DNA of 64,000 nucleotides. Origin: Sinomonas humi. Its GTDB lineage: Bacteria; Actinomycetota; Actinomycetes; Actinomycetales; Micrococcaceae. A program made the position numbers and the translations under genes. The stretch spans positions 1 through 64,000 of the forward strand of contig NZ_JTDL01000149.1 of the NCBI RefSeq assembly GCF_000802235.1. Direction: 5' to 3'. This document shows, in pieces, positions 10,395 through 19,120 of the stretch. The notes below the pieces were generated by a model. It did not search any database, was not told the DNA's origin, and worked only from the letters and a program-made list of their open reading frames with translations. Each line of letters begins with the position of its first letter. Position 1 is the stretch's first letter.

Positions 10395-11333
10395 TCAGCG
10401 CTTTCCAGCCGACGGGAGAGGCTGCGTGAGCTTTTGACGGACATCCTCAGGCAGCGTGGCCAGCATCTCCCCAGGATGGACACGACGCGGGCGACGAGCA
10501 CAGCCCTGTGCGTATCCCTTTGCCACCGCTGCGGCCCACTGCTTCTTATCCGTTGAATTGAGGCCGTAGTAGACCGTCTGATGGAGCAGGTTGCCCAGTG
10601 CGACGACCTTGGTTGCCGGCAGAGCCTTGCGCTCTCGAATGAACCACAGGTTGTTGCGGATGTGGTAGAAGATTCGTGGACCTAGGTCCTTTGCCTTCGC
10701 CGCGACATCGGGGTGGTTGACCTGACTGGCGGGGACAACCATTGCGGGCGCCATCTGAGAGAGCCGGTGGGTGTACTCCGAGTCATCGATCCAGATGAAG
10801 AAGTCAGAGAATGGCAGATGGGTGGTCTTTGCGAGTTCTAGGTTTATGAGGACACCCACGAAAGTCGCAGCTTCGATGGCAATCGCATCGTACTCATGTG
10901 CCTCAACCTGCTTGCCCGCGTCCTGACTGATGACGGGCGGGTTCCGACGGTTAAACGTGTCGCGACCTGCGGTGACCAGCGACGCAAGGAACGAAGGCTT
11001 GGGGCTCATCGTCGCAAAGAGGTCAGCGAGAGGAGCAAGGGCGTCGAGCTCCGGACACGCGTCGTCATCCATCAGCCAAGCGGCTTCATGTCCGCGTGCG
11101 ATCGCGATCTCCACGCCCCATGCAAAGCCCCCAGCCCCACCGAGATTCTCGCCGGTCTCGAACAGGACCACATCTGGGTGCTCGTCGCGGATGTACTCGG
11201 CACTTCCGTCGGTTGACCCGTTGTCAACCACGATGATCTCGTCTGGCATTCGGGTCTGCCCCTTGAGGGCGGACAGGCATTCTTTGAGGAAGCCGAGGCG
11301 GTTGAACGATACGACGACTGCGGCGATGGACAC
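10395..11333 (-). CDS. Family 2 glycosyltransferase, GlfT1-like
   Basis: A 312-residue enzyme whose N-terminal half reads AAVVVSFNRLGFLKECL, IIVVDNGSTDGSAEYI, ENLGGAGGFAWGVEIA and AAWLMDDDACPELDAL. The GGAGGFxxG and DDD pattern is that of galactofuranosyl-/rhamnosyl-transferases of the GlfT1 type, which start galactan chains. FIWIDDSEYTHRL near residue 200 is the matching acidic region of this family. I chose the GTG at 11333 because AGGAA sits 7 bases upstream and the fold starts right there; a longer frame to 11498 has no support. A role in priming or building the galactofuranose polymer made by the genes at 29-32 kb is plausible but unproven. Confidence 0.8.
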   Translation of the reverse strand: MSIAAVVVSFNRLGFLKECLSALKGQTRMPDEIIVVDNGSTDGSAEYIRDEHPDVVLFETGENLGGAGGFAWGVEIAIARGHEAAWLMDDDACPELDALAPLADLFATMSPKPSFLASLVTAGRDTFNRRNPPVISQDAGKQVEAHEYDAIAIEAATFVGVLINLELAKTTHLPFSDFFIWIDDSEYTHRLSQMAPAMVVPASQVNHPDVAAKAKDLGPRIFYHIRNNLWFIRERKALPATKVVALGNLLHQTVYYGLNSTDKKQWAAAVAKGYAQGCARRPRRVHPGEMLATLPEDVRQKLTQPLPSAGKR

Positions 11334-11488
11334 AGAAGTTCCTGTCTTCAGGCTAGAGCGATCGCCCCCAATAGTAGCGGAGGTGCGACGACGGCCTCGC
11401 GATCGATCCCCGGTAGACTGTTGAAGGCCCGCGTGGGCTCCGTGCCGTGGCCCCGCGCCGCGCATGCAGGAAAAGGAGGAGTCCGGCC

Positions 11489-12763
11489 TTGGGCCCACGG
11501 TTGTCGATGGTCAAGAGGCTGGTGAGCTTCGCGCTCACGATTGGGCTCTCAAGCCTCGTGGGTCTCGTCGCAGTTCCGATCATCATCGCTGGCGCCGGTC
11601 CCGAGCTCTGGGGCATCCAGGCGGCACTGCAGACGGCAGCGACCTTGTTCGGTGTCGGTGTCTCGTTCGGCTGGGGAACCACGGGGGCGGCCGAGATTGC
11701 AGGACTTCCGGTTGACCAACGGCCGCAGGAGTACGCGAACTCCCTCGTGAGCCGCGCCTACCTGATGCTGGCCGTGTACCCGGTGATGTTCTGCGTCATG
11801 GGAATACTGAATCCACACCACCTCGCCCTGGTCGCGGTCGGGGCGGCTACGTTCCTCATGCCGTTCCTCGGAGCCTCCTGGTACTTCGTCGGTGAGGCTC
11901 GGCCAGCGAGGCTCTTCTGGCTCGACGGGTTCCCCCAGACTTTCGGCGTCGCGGTGAGCGTCGTCGTCATGATCATGACCCACGACCTCGTCGCGGTGCT
12001 CGCGACCCAGCTCCTCTTCAACCTCGGGGCCGTGACGATCGCTGCACGTCATATCTTCCGCTCGAGCACGGCGTCGCCACACTTCGATCTCTCACCGCGA
12101 TCGGCTTTCGGCCGGCTGGGCCATCAGCGTCACGCGGTCGCAACCTCGGCGACAGCCGCGCTATACGTGTCGCTGCCGCTGCTTATCATCAACGCCGTCG
12201 CGCCTGCTTCCTTGAGCCTCTACGCAATGGGGGACAAACTCTTCCGCTTCGCGCTGACGGCCTTTGGTCCGTTCCTCCAGCTCGTCCAAGGCTGGCTTCC
12301 GGAGGGCGGCCCCGAGAACCTCCGCCATCGGATCAGGCAGGCAGCACGGATGACGCCGGTGATCGGCTTTGGCGGCGGCGTCGCCATCGCCGCGCTCGGC
12401 CCATGGGCCGCCGCGATCCTCTCCGCACACCGGATTGACTTCGGCCCCGCACTTTCCGTTCCATTCGGCGTTGTCTTCGCGGCCGTCGCGGTCACCCAAG
12501 TCATCGGACTCGCCTGCCTCGTCCAGCTCCGAGCAACCCGGGCGCTGGCCCAATCCACGCTCGTCGGTGCGCTGTGCGGCATTCCTCTCATCGCCCTGGG
12601 TGCGGCATTGAGCGGTGCGGTTGGAGTGGCATGGGCCCTCGCTATCTCGGAGCTTGCAGTGCTTGTCTACCAATACGCCTCGCTCGGGCGTCGGATGAAG
12701 GAAAGCGGACCCGGCCGCAAGGCGACCCCGCCGATCGACAACGAGGCAGCCGAAGGGCGATGA
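11489..12763 (+). CDS. Wzx-like polysaccharide flippase
   Basis: This 424-residue, very hydrophobic protein has about 12-14 predicted membrane segments of the MATE/PST (Wzx) type. The first is VKRLVSFALTIGLSSLVGLVAVPIIIAG, followed by GPELWGIQAALQTAA, a form of the conserved early Wzx loop. Such proteins move lipid-linked oligosaccharide units across the membrane. The best start is TTG at 11489: it lies 8 bases after a full AAGGAGGA, whereas the ATG at 11507 has no ribosome site of its own. The stop overlaps the ATG of the next membrane protein (ATGA), so both are co-translated. A second flippase gene is at 15250. Confidence 0.82.
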   Translation: MGPRLSMVKRLVSFALTIGLSSLVGLVAVPIIIAGAGPELWGIQAALQTAATLFGVGVSFGWGTTGAAEIAGLPVDQRPQEYANSLVSRAYLMLAVYPVMFCVMGILNPHHLALVAVGAATFLMPFLGASWYFVGEARPARLFWLDGFPQTFGVAVSVVVMIMTHDLVAVLATQLLFNLGAVTIAARHIFRSSTASPHFDLSPRSAFGRLGHQRHAVATSATAALYVSLPLLIINAVAPASLSLYAMGDKLFRFALTAFGPFLQLVQGWLPEGGPENLRHRIRQAARMTPVIGFGGGVAIAALGPWAAAILSAHRIDFGPALSVPFGVVFAAVAVTQVIGLACLVQLRATRALAQSTLVGALCGIPLIALGAALSGAVGVAWALAISELAVLVYQYASLGRRMKESGPGRKATPPIDNEAAEGR

Positions 12764-14082
12764 CAGTCTCGTCCACGACGCGCGGGCCCGTACGTCCCCG
12801 CACAGGACGGCTCTCCGGCGTCGCAATCCCGGTTGCCATTGTGATGGCTGGAACAGCCCTTTCGCTTTTCCGGCTGCCGGCAACCGCCCAAGACACCCTG
12901 TGGGCCGAGGACGGAGGCATCTTCCTCAACGGTGCACTTCGGAACCGCAGCCTCTCCCAGATATTTGCCCCTTATCAGGGCTATCTTCATGTGATCCCCC
13001 GATTCGCCGCATGGTTTGCCGTCACATTCCTGCCGCCGAACTCGTATGCGTTGGCCTTTACTGCGCTCAGCTGCCTCGCCGTCGGCGTCGTCGCCGCCCT
13101 CATCTGGCACTGCTCAAGCGCCCTTTCACGCAACACATACGTCCGCCTGGCGTGGGCCGCAATTCCCGTTCTCGTAGCCGCCGGGCCGCGGGAGACCCTT
13201 GGAAATTTCGCGAACCTACACTGGTATCTCCTTTGCCTCATGCCCTGGCTCCTCATCAAGCGCCCCGCGTCAGTGCGCGAGAACGTCCTCCTCACGCTGG
13301 CCACGCTTTTCTCGGCGTTCACTGAGATCCAGACGGCGCTGTTCATTCCGCTGTTCCTCTTCCGGTTCAAGGACCGCGCCTTCTGGCCGCCGCGGCTCGC
13401 ACTCCTAGTCGGGGTTGCGTGCCAGATCATCACGGACCTGGTCTTCCCCCGCAGTGCTCCCACAGACCCATCCGTCAATTGGTGGTCGGTCATCGAAGGC
13501 TGGTTCCTCAACAGCAGCTCAGCCATCGTGTACGGCTCGTCACAGCAAATCATTCTGACCGTCACGCGCTTCGGATGGGTGCCTGTCGCGCTTGCAGCTG
13601 TACCGTTCCTCACCGCGTTCGTCATGGCGCTCGTGAGGGGCAGCCGGATGGAGCGCCTCATGGCGTGCGTCTTCCTCCTCGCTTCCATTGGGGTGTGGTC
13701 AGCCGCTCAGGCCATGAACTTCCAGCCGTATTTCGACTACGCCCGATTCAATGCGACGCAGTGGCAGAGCTTCTTCCTCTCGCGCTACACCTTGGCGCCG
13801 TCAATGTTCCTCCTTGACCTCGCACCCCTCGTCGCAGTCGTCGCAACCCGGATCAGCGGAGTTGCACTTCCGGCGATCCTCGGCGCATTCGCCGTCGTCC
13901 TTGCCGTTTACTTCTTCCCGCCCACGGTCGGCAGGGATCACGGGCCCACGTGGTCGACGGGGGTCCAGACGGCGCGCTCGGAGTGTCGCGACACCCCTGC
14001 AGCCACCGTGGAACGCGTGCCTATTGCACCGACTGGATGGACCTACGACAAGGTCCTTCTGCCGTGCGACATGCTGAGATAG
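12760..14082 (+). CDS. Polytopic membrane protein, GT-C-like, unassigned
   Basis: The 440-residue protein has a short basic N-terminus and about ten hydrophobic segments. The first loop after TM1 contains DTLWAEDGGIFLNGAL and then YQGYLHVIPRFAAW. An acidic motif placed there is characteristic of GT-C glycosyltransferases, which use lipid-linked sugars outside the membrane. No close family is recognised. The C-terminal 40 residues are soluble and hold a Cys pair (SECRDTP...LLPCDMLR), which suggests an exported tail. The ATG overlaps the flippase stop by four bases. It could attach a side sugar or act as a polymerase (Wzy) for the flipped unit; the sequence does not decide. Confidence 0.65.
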   Translation: MTVSSTTRGPVRPRTGRLSGVAIPVAIVMAGTALSLFRLPATAQDTLWAEDGGIFLNGALRNRSLSQIFAPYQGYLHVIPRFAAWFAVTFLPPNSYALAFTALSCLAVGVVAALIWHCSSALSRNTYVRLAWAAIPVLVAAGPRETLGNFANLHWYLLCLMPWLLIKRPASVRENVLLTLATLFSAFTEIQTALFIPLFLFRFKDRAFWPPRLALLVGVACQIITDLVFPRSAPTDPSVNWWSVIEGWFLNSSSAIVYGSSQQIILTVTRFGWVPVALAAVPFLTAFVMALVRGSRMERLMACVFLLASIGVWSAAQAMNFQPYFDYARFNATQWQSFFLSRYTLAPSMFLLDLAPLVAVVATRISGVALPAILGAFAVVLAVYFFPPTVGRDHGPTWSTGVQTARSECRDTPAATVERVPIAPTGWTYDKVLLPCDMLR

Positions 14083-14228
14083 CCGGGACGTGGGGACGTC
14101 GGAACAGTTATGGATCAGCTGTGAAGCTCTCTGCGCAAGCACGATCTGGGAGGAAGCTTCGGCGGCCATCCACTAGCCTTGTATGGTCGCGGTCGCGGCA
14201 TCGCACCTTGAAGGAGAAGTAAGTCCGG

Positions 14229-15257
14229 ATGGACATCCAGAATCACTTCTACGGGCACTCGGCTGTCCTCGCAGGCCATGCGGGGCTCCGTGCACCCCGG
14301 CATATCCCTGGCCTCTATCAGCATGGATGGACCCCGGTTACTCCCCTCCGGACACACTTCGCAGACCTCGCACACGCCACGCCTCCCGGCAATCTCTTCG
14401 TCTGGTCCCACGACTCGCGGGGGTGGACAGAGCGCGAGTCACGGATGGAAACCGGATTCTCCAGCACGCCGATCGGTGCGGCCGCGCTATATCTCGCCCG
14501 CCATGTCGAGCAATCGGGCATGCTTCCCGAAAGATCTATTGACTCAGTCGTCTTCCCCTTCCACGGAACCCGCCTCGTTTCGGTCGAAGGGGACCAAGCC
14601 GGCTTTGCCCGAGAGGTCTTCGAACGCGAAGGCTCCGCGGTGGTCTGCATGCACGTGGACGATATGCAGAAGCCCGAGATCGTGAAGGCGTGGAAAGACG
14701 CCGGCCACATCATCACGACGGCGGGAGAGCGGCGCGACCCGCTGTTCCTCGCTCGCGTCATGTGGCTCGTCATGAGCGCCAAGAAGATCGTCTCCAACCG
14801 TCTCGCAACTGCACTGGTCTATGCGGCCGCCGTCGACACTCCTGTCCATATCTATGGCCCTCATTTCCAGATCGCGGGCATCCAGGAGACATCGTCCGAA
14901 GAGTATCTCCGCGAGCTCTGGCCCGAGTTCTACGAGGAGGAGCCGAACACGGCTCAGCTCAGGAAGATCGCCGAGCAGGAGCTCGGAGAGGCCTACCTGC
15001 GCTCCCCTCTCGAGCTACGGAAGGTCCTCGGCTGGGACAAGCGCAACCCCCGGCCCTTCATCGACTACTGGTTGCGTTCACCACTCGCGAAGGCCGAGGC
15101 CATCCTTGGGCTCCGCGACAGGAAAGTCGGTCCGCTCGTGAACGAGGTCGAGGTCTCGCCCTTCCAATTCTTCAAGAACCCGTTCGAGCACCTCCCCGGC
15201 GCCCTCCCCCGGACCGCCTCGACGACCCTCGTGGCGCCCTCGCTCGACCGTGACTGA
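14229..15257 (+). CDS. Unrecognised soluble protein in nonulosonate locus
   Basis: I do not recognise a family for this 342-residue protein. It has no signal peptide or membrane segment. The start MDIQNHFYGHSAVLAGHAGLR contains several His. The middle alternates hydrophobic strands and helices. The segment KKIVSNRLATALVYAAAVDTPVHIYGP resembles the late nucleotide-binding region of GT-B transferases, where a SxxxTALxYA helix is followed by a strand and a donor-binding turn. It starts behind AAGGAGAAG and overlaps the next flippase gene by 8 bases. With that flippase and pseI just downstream, it is a candidate for the pseudaminic acid transferase of the locus, by context only. Confidence 0.55.
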   Translation: MDIQNHFYGHSAVLAGHAGLRAPRHIPGLYQHGWTPVTPLRTHFADLAHATPPGNLFVWSHDSRGWTERESRMETGFSSTPIGAAALYLARHVEQSGMLPERSIDSVVFPFHGTRLVSVEGDQAGFAREVFEREGSAVVCMHVDDMQKPEIVKAWKDAGHIITTAGERRDPLFLARVMWLVMSAKKIVSNRLATALVYAAAVDTPVHIYGPHFQIAGIQETSSEEYLRELWPEFYEEEPNTAQLRKIAEQELGEAYLRSPLELRKVLGWDKRNPRPFIDYWLRSPLAKAEAILGLRDRKVGPLVNEVEVSPFQFFKNPFEHLPGALPRTASTTLVAPSLDRD

Positions 15258-16644
15258 CGCCGCGGTCGGGACGCGCCCCAGCAACGCGCGGCAATCCCTG
15301 TACTACCTCCTTGGAGCGGCGCTCCAAGGAACGGGCGCCCTCGTTGTCCAGCCGTTCTCGATCCGCATACTGAGCCCGACGGAATGGGGGCGTGTCGGCG
15401 TCTCCATCGTCCTGCTCCAGATTGGCCAAGTCGTGTTGTCCGCAGGCCTACCCCTCGCCATCAGCCGCGCCTACTTCGACCCGTCGGGCGGCCCTGCGAA
15501 GGCGCGTGCGATTCACGGGGCCAACATCATCCTTGGAACAGGTCTCGCCATCCTTGCAGCCGTCGGCTACTTCGCCGCGGCGCCCGACAAGTCAAGCGCT
15601 GGCGGGTTCGCCTGGGCGCTCGCTGCAACCGGGTTCCTCAGCGTCGTCGTCAGCTCCCAGGCTCTGCTGCGGAGCCAGCATCGCGCCCTCTCCTTCGTCC
15701 TTCTGAGCGGTGGCGCTTCGTTGGGCGCCCATTTGGGAGGACTGGTCGGGATCCTTGCCTTCGGTCACACGGCGACCATCTACCTGGCTTCCTTCACAGT
15801 CGTGATGGTGGCTACGGCTGTCATATCGCTGATCCTGACGCGGCCGTCGCTCCCTTGGCGTCAGCGCGCAGCGGTCTCGGCGGCCTTTCGGCTCGGTCTC
15901 CCCGTCCTGCCGCACAGCATCGCGATCATCCTGCTGCTCCAAGGTGACACCTTCCTCGTCCAGCACTTTCAGGGCGCAACCTCAGTAGGGCGGTACGTCG
16001 CTGCAGCGGCCTTCGCGCTTGGGCCCTTCGCCGTCCTCTCCGGACTCAACAACGTCTGGACGACTCGCATCTTCGAAGCCGCCCATGGAGCGAAGCTCGT
16101 GCCGAATGTACGCGCCGTCGGCCGGGAGGTCGCCCTCGTGGCGGCCGGATTGGGGCTCTGCGGCACAGCTGCGGCAACCGTGGGAATGGTTGTCCTCAAG
16201 GGTCTTGACCACGAGGCCATTCAGCTCGCCAAGGTCCTGCCCGGCGTGTCAGTTGGCTACGCGCTCTACCTCGTCGGCATGTCGACCCTCTTCGCAGTAG
16301 GCCGAACCAAGGCACTCACGTGGGCGACCCCGCTCGTCGTCGTGGTCGCTGCTGGATTGGCTTGGTTCCCCGCGCAGTCTCCTCAGTACTGGCAGCTGGG
16401 AGCCATCCGTGTTCTCGTCTTCGCGCTGCTAGGCGCCGTGTACGCCGCGCTCGCTCTGCGGGAAGCACACCACGTCATTCCCCTGCGCCCGTTCATAGGC
16501 GCCCTCGTATTCGTCGCCGTCGCCATCGCCGCCAATCTGCTGCTCCCCACGACCGTCCTCGTCGGGGTGATCACATTGGTGATCGGCCTGGGTCTCGCCG
16601 GAGCCGGTTTTTGGGCAGTACGACGGCGCGGACTAGCATCGTAG
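15250..16644 (+). CDS. Second Wzx-like polysaccharide flippase
   Basis: A 464-residue membrane protein with about 12-14 segments of the polysaccharide-transport (PST/Wzx) type. The start region SLYYLLGAALQGTGALVVQPFSIRILSPTEWGRVGV is the typical first helix and loop. It is clearly different in sequence from the flippase at 11489, so the locus probably exports two different lipid-linked units. The GTG at 15250 overlaps the end of the unrecognised gene, and pseI follows after about 50 bp. This arrangement suggests it moves the pseudaminate-containing unit (inference). Confidence 0.82.
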   Translation: MTDAAVGTRPSNARQSLYYLLGAALQGTGALVVQPFSIRILSPTEWGRVGVSIVLLQIGQVVLSAGLPLAISRAYFDPSGGPAKARAIHGANIILGTGLAILAAVGYFAAAPDKSSAGGFAWALAATGFLSVVVSSQALLRSQHRALSFVLLSGGASLGAHLGGLVGILAFGHTATIYLASFTVVMVATAVISLILTRPSLPWRQRAAVSAAFRLGLPVLPHSIAIILLLQGDTFLVQHFQGATSVGRYVAAAAFALGPFAVLSGLNNVWTTRIFEAAHGAKLVPNVRAVGREVALVAAGLGLCGTAAATVGMVVLKGLDHEAIQLAKVLPGVSVGYALYLVGMSTLFAVGRTKALTWATPLVVVVAAGLAWFPAQSPQYWQLGAIRVLVFALLGAVYAALALREAHHVIPLRPFIGALVFVAVAIAANLLLPTTVLVGVITLVIGLGLAGAGFWAVRRRGLAS

Positions 16645-16696
16645 ACACCCGCCCAGGCGTCCCAGGACGCCACGATCCTAAGGATTGCACCCCTCC

Positions 16697-17749
16697 ATGC
16701 AGCCCTCCATTGATGTCGCCGGCCACGAAATCGGTTCCGCAAATCGACCGTTCATCATCGCCGAGGTCTCGGGCAACCACAACGGAAGTCTCGAGCGCGC
16801 GCTCGAAATCGTGGACGCCGTGGCTGCCTCAGGCGCGCAGGCGGTGAAGCTCCAGACCTACACTGCGGACACGATCACGATCGATTCTGATCGGCCCGAA
16901 TTCCGCATCAGCGCCGATCACCCTCTCTGGGGCGGAAGCAACCTCTACCAGCTCTATACCGAAGCGCACACCCCCTGGGACTGGCACGCTCCCCTTTTCG
17001 AGCGCGCCCGTGAACATGGGCTTGTCCCCTTCTCGAGCCCGTTCGATTCAACCGCCGTAGAGCTTCTCGAGTCCCTCGATGCTCCCCTGTACAAGATCGC
17101 TTCCCTCGAAATCGGCGACCTTCCCTTGCTGCGCCGTGTGGCGCAGACCGGCAAGCCCGTCATCCTCTCCAACGGGGCCGCATCGCTGAGCGACATAGAC
17201 ACCGCCGTTCGGACCATCCGGGCGGAGGGCAACGACCAGATCGTCGTGCTGGCCTGCACCTCGTCCTACCCCGCCTCCCCCTCCGAATCGAACCTCCGCA
17301 CCATTCCTGTGCTGCGCGATGCGTTCGGGGTCCAGGTCGGTCTCTCGGACCACACGATGGGGATCGGTGCAGCTATTGCGGCGGTGGCTCTCGGCGCAAG
17401 CGTAGTCGAGAAGCACGTCACCCTGCGGAGGGCCGACGGCGGAGTCGATTCGGACTTCTCGCTAGAGCCCCATGAACTCGCCGCCCTCGTCACGGAGAGC
17501 GGCACGGCGTGGGAGGCTCTCGGCTCGGCGGCCATCACCCCGACGAGCAGCGAGGGCGAGAGCCAGCGGCTGCGACGCTCGCTCTACGTGGTCAAGCCCG
17601 TACGGGCCGGCGACCTGGTCACTCCGGAAAACGTTCGGTCGATCCGACCTGCTGGCGGTCTCGCGCCTGCCCATTACGAGTCGGTGATGGGACGGGCCTT
17701 CCGAATCGACTGCGAGGCCGGCACGCCCCTGACCTGGGAGCTCGTCTAG
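16697..17749 (+). CDS. pseI: Pseudaminic acid synthase PseI
   Basis: PseI condenses phosphoenolpyruvate with 2,4-diacetamido-2,4,6-trideoxy-L-altrose to give pseudaminic acid. The 350-residue protein has the NeuB-type TIM barrel followed by a C-terminal SAF/antifreeze-like domain (about 285-350, LYVVKPVRAGDLVTPENVRS). PFIIAEVSGNHNGSLERA, KLQTYTADTITI and LYQLYTEAHTPWDWHAPLF match the pseudaminate branch better than NeuB or LegI. The metal-binding His regions are GLSDHTMG and VEKHVTL. The ATG at 16697 sits 12 bases after TAAGGA; the TTG at 16685 is less likely. It is the only pse gene on the plus strand. Confidence 0.88.
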   Translation: MQPSIDVAGHEIGSANRPFIIAEVSGNHNGSLERALEIVDAVAASGAQAVKLQTYTADTITIDSDRPEFRISADHPLWGGSNLYQLYTEAHTPWDWHAPLFERAREHGLVPFSSPFDSTAVELLESLDAPLYKIASLEIGDLPLLRRVAQTGKPVILSNGAASLSDIDTAVRTIRAEGNDQIVVLACTSSYPASPSESNLRTIPVLRDAFGVQVGLSDHTMGIGAAIAAVALGASVVEKHVTLRRADGGVDSDFSLEPHELAALVTESGTAWEALGSAAITPTSSEGESQRLRRSLYVVKPVRAGDLVTPENVRSIRPAGGLAPAHYESVMGRAFRIDCEAGTPLTWELV

Positions 17750-17793
17750 CAGCCCAGGGGAAGCGGGCTTAGCCGTCGAGACGCTAGAAGCCC

Positions 17794-19032
17794 TCAGCCC
17801 TCGGGCTTGTTCACTGGAGCGGCGGCGGCGATGTTGCCAGAGGTCCGGGGGCGCAGGTTCGACTCGTCGTACTGTCCGATCCCGATCTCGGCAGCGAGCT
17901 TCCCGTCCGTCTCCGCGTAGTACGTTCCCACCCATTTGGTGCCCCGGAGAAACGGCTGGAACTTCCCGCAAGTCCCACGAAGGCTCGACTCGAGGAGCCC
18001 CCCGCCGTCCTGCTCGCTCCAGTTCGACTGCACGAGCGGCTTGGACGGGTCGAACAGCTGCACGAGCCTCTGGCCACCGCCGGCAGCTCGGATGAAGCAC
18101 AGGACGCGCCCGTTGTGCGCAATGCGCAAGGCGGGCCACGCGTCGTAGCGCAGCCCAGGGCTGGGGCTGGGGAGTTGGATGGGCGCGGCCCACGTGCGTC
18201 CCCGATCCTTGGACTGGGTGACGTAGGCATTGGTGCGCGCTGATCCCCGGACGACAGCAACCCAATTCGTGGGCGAGACTTCGGCGAAGTCCCATTCGGT
18301 CGCGTCTGAGCGGTGTGGGGCCAGAACGTCTACGGGCGACGACCACGGCCCGAGCGGGTTCTTCGCGGTCACGAGGGACGCTCTCCAATAGCCCGCCACC
18401 TTGCGGTAGACCGGCATCCGCCAAAGACCGTCTGCTGAGCGACGAAGCCCTCCCGGTGTGAGGGCCGACGAGAGGACTTCTTGAGAGGGAGCCCACGTCA
18501 CGCCGTCATCGTCGCTGTAGGTTATCCAGGTGGCCCCGTTGAGGCTGCGCGCCCCCGTGAAGAAGGTCAGCCAAATCCTTGAGCCCCGTGGCTCCCTGTA
18601 GAGGAACGGGTCCCGGATATCGATTTTCTCAGCAGCGAAGCTGGAGACGAGCGTGGGAGAACCCCAGGTCACGCCCGCATCCGCCGAACGCCGCACATAC
18701 AGCTTGCCCGGATCGCTGCCGTACGCAAATGCATGGGCACTCCCAGCGCGATACGCAAGCACATAGTGACCGTTGGCGGCGTCGACCATGGCGGGAATGA
18801 GGTAGTTGTCTTCCCCGTCACTGATCTTGAGGGGGCGGCCGAAGGACTTCGAGAGCGAGAGGTCTGCGGTGACTGCCGAAGGCTGCCGGAGGGTCCCCCC
18901 GGTGCTTTTCGGCTTATCGTTCGAGGGCTGCGATACTCCGCACGACGCCACTGTCAGACCGAAAAGAGCAGCCACTCCCGAGAGTGCCAGCGCCTCTCGG
19001 CGAGATAGGTGTGGACGGGAACGATCTGACAT
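17794..19032 (-). CDS. Tat-type lipoprotein with sialidase/BNR Asp-boxes
   Basis: This 412-residue protein starts with a twin-arginine signal (LSRREALALSG) ending in a lipobox with Cys31 (TVASC), so it is probably exported folded and lipid-anchored. The mature part is a predicted beta-propeller with three canonical Asp-boxes, SADAGVTW (116-123), SDDDGVTW and SKDRGRTW. NYLIP at 76-80 occupies the place of the sialidase FRIP motif, but the Arg is replaced by Leu, so classical sialidase activity is uncertain. The ATG has AAGGA upstream. It lies just after the pse operon on the same strand, which suggests it binds, trims or modifies the nonulosonate on the surface (inference). Confidence 0.8.
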   Translation of the reverse strand: MSDRSRPHLSRREALALSGVAALFGLTVASCGVSQPSNDKPKSTGGTLRQPSAVTADLSLSKSFGRPLKISDGEDNYLIPAMVDAANGHYVLAYRAGSAHAFAYGSDPGKLYVRRSADAGVTWGSPTLVSSFAAEKIDIRDPFLYREPRGSRIWLTFFTGARSLNGATWITYSDDDGVTWAPSQEVLSSALTPGGLRRSADGLWRMPVYRKVAGYWRASLVTAKNPLGPWSSPVDVLAPHRSDATEWDFAEVSPTNWVAVVRGSARTNAYVTQSKDRGRTWAAPIQLPSPSPGLRYDAWPALRIAHNGRVLCFIRAAGGGQRLVQLFDPSKPLVQSNWSEQDGGGLLESSLRGTCGKFQPFLRGTKWVGTYYAETDGKLAAEIGIGQYDESNLRPRTSGNIAAAAPVNKPEG

Positions 19033-19120
19033 GAGTTCCTTTGACTCGAACAGGCAGCAAGGAAAGGATAACCCAGCATTTGGGGCACCTATTCACCCGG
19101 TCTCATGTCGCCGCAGCGGG

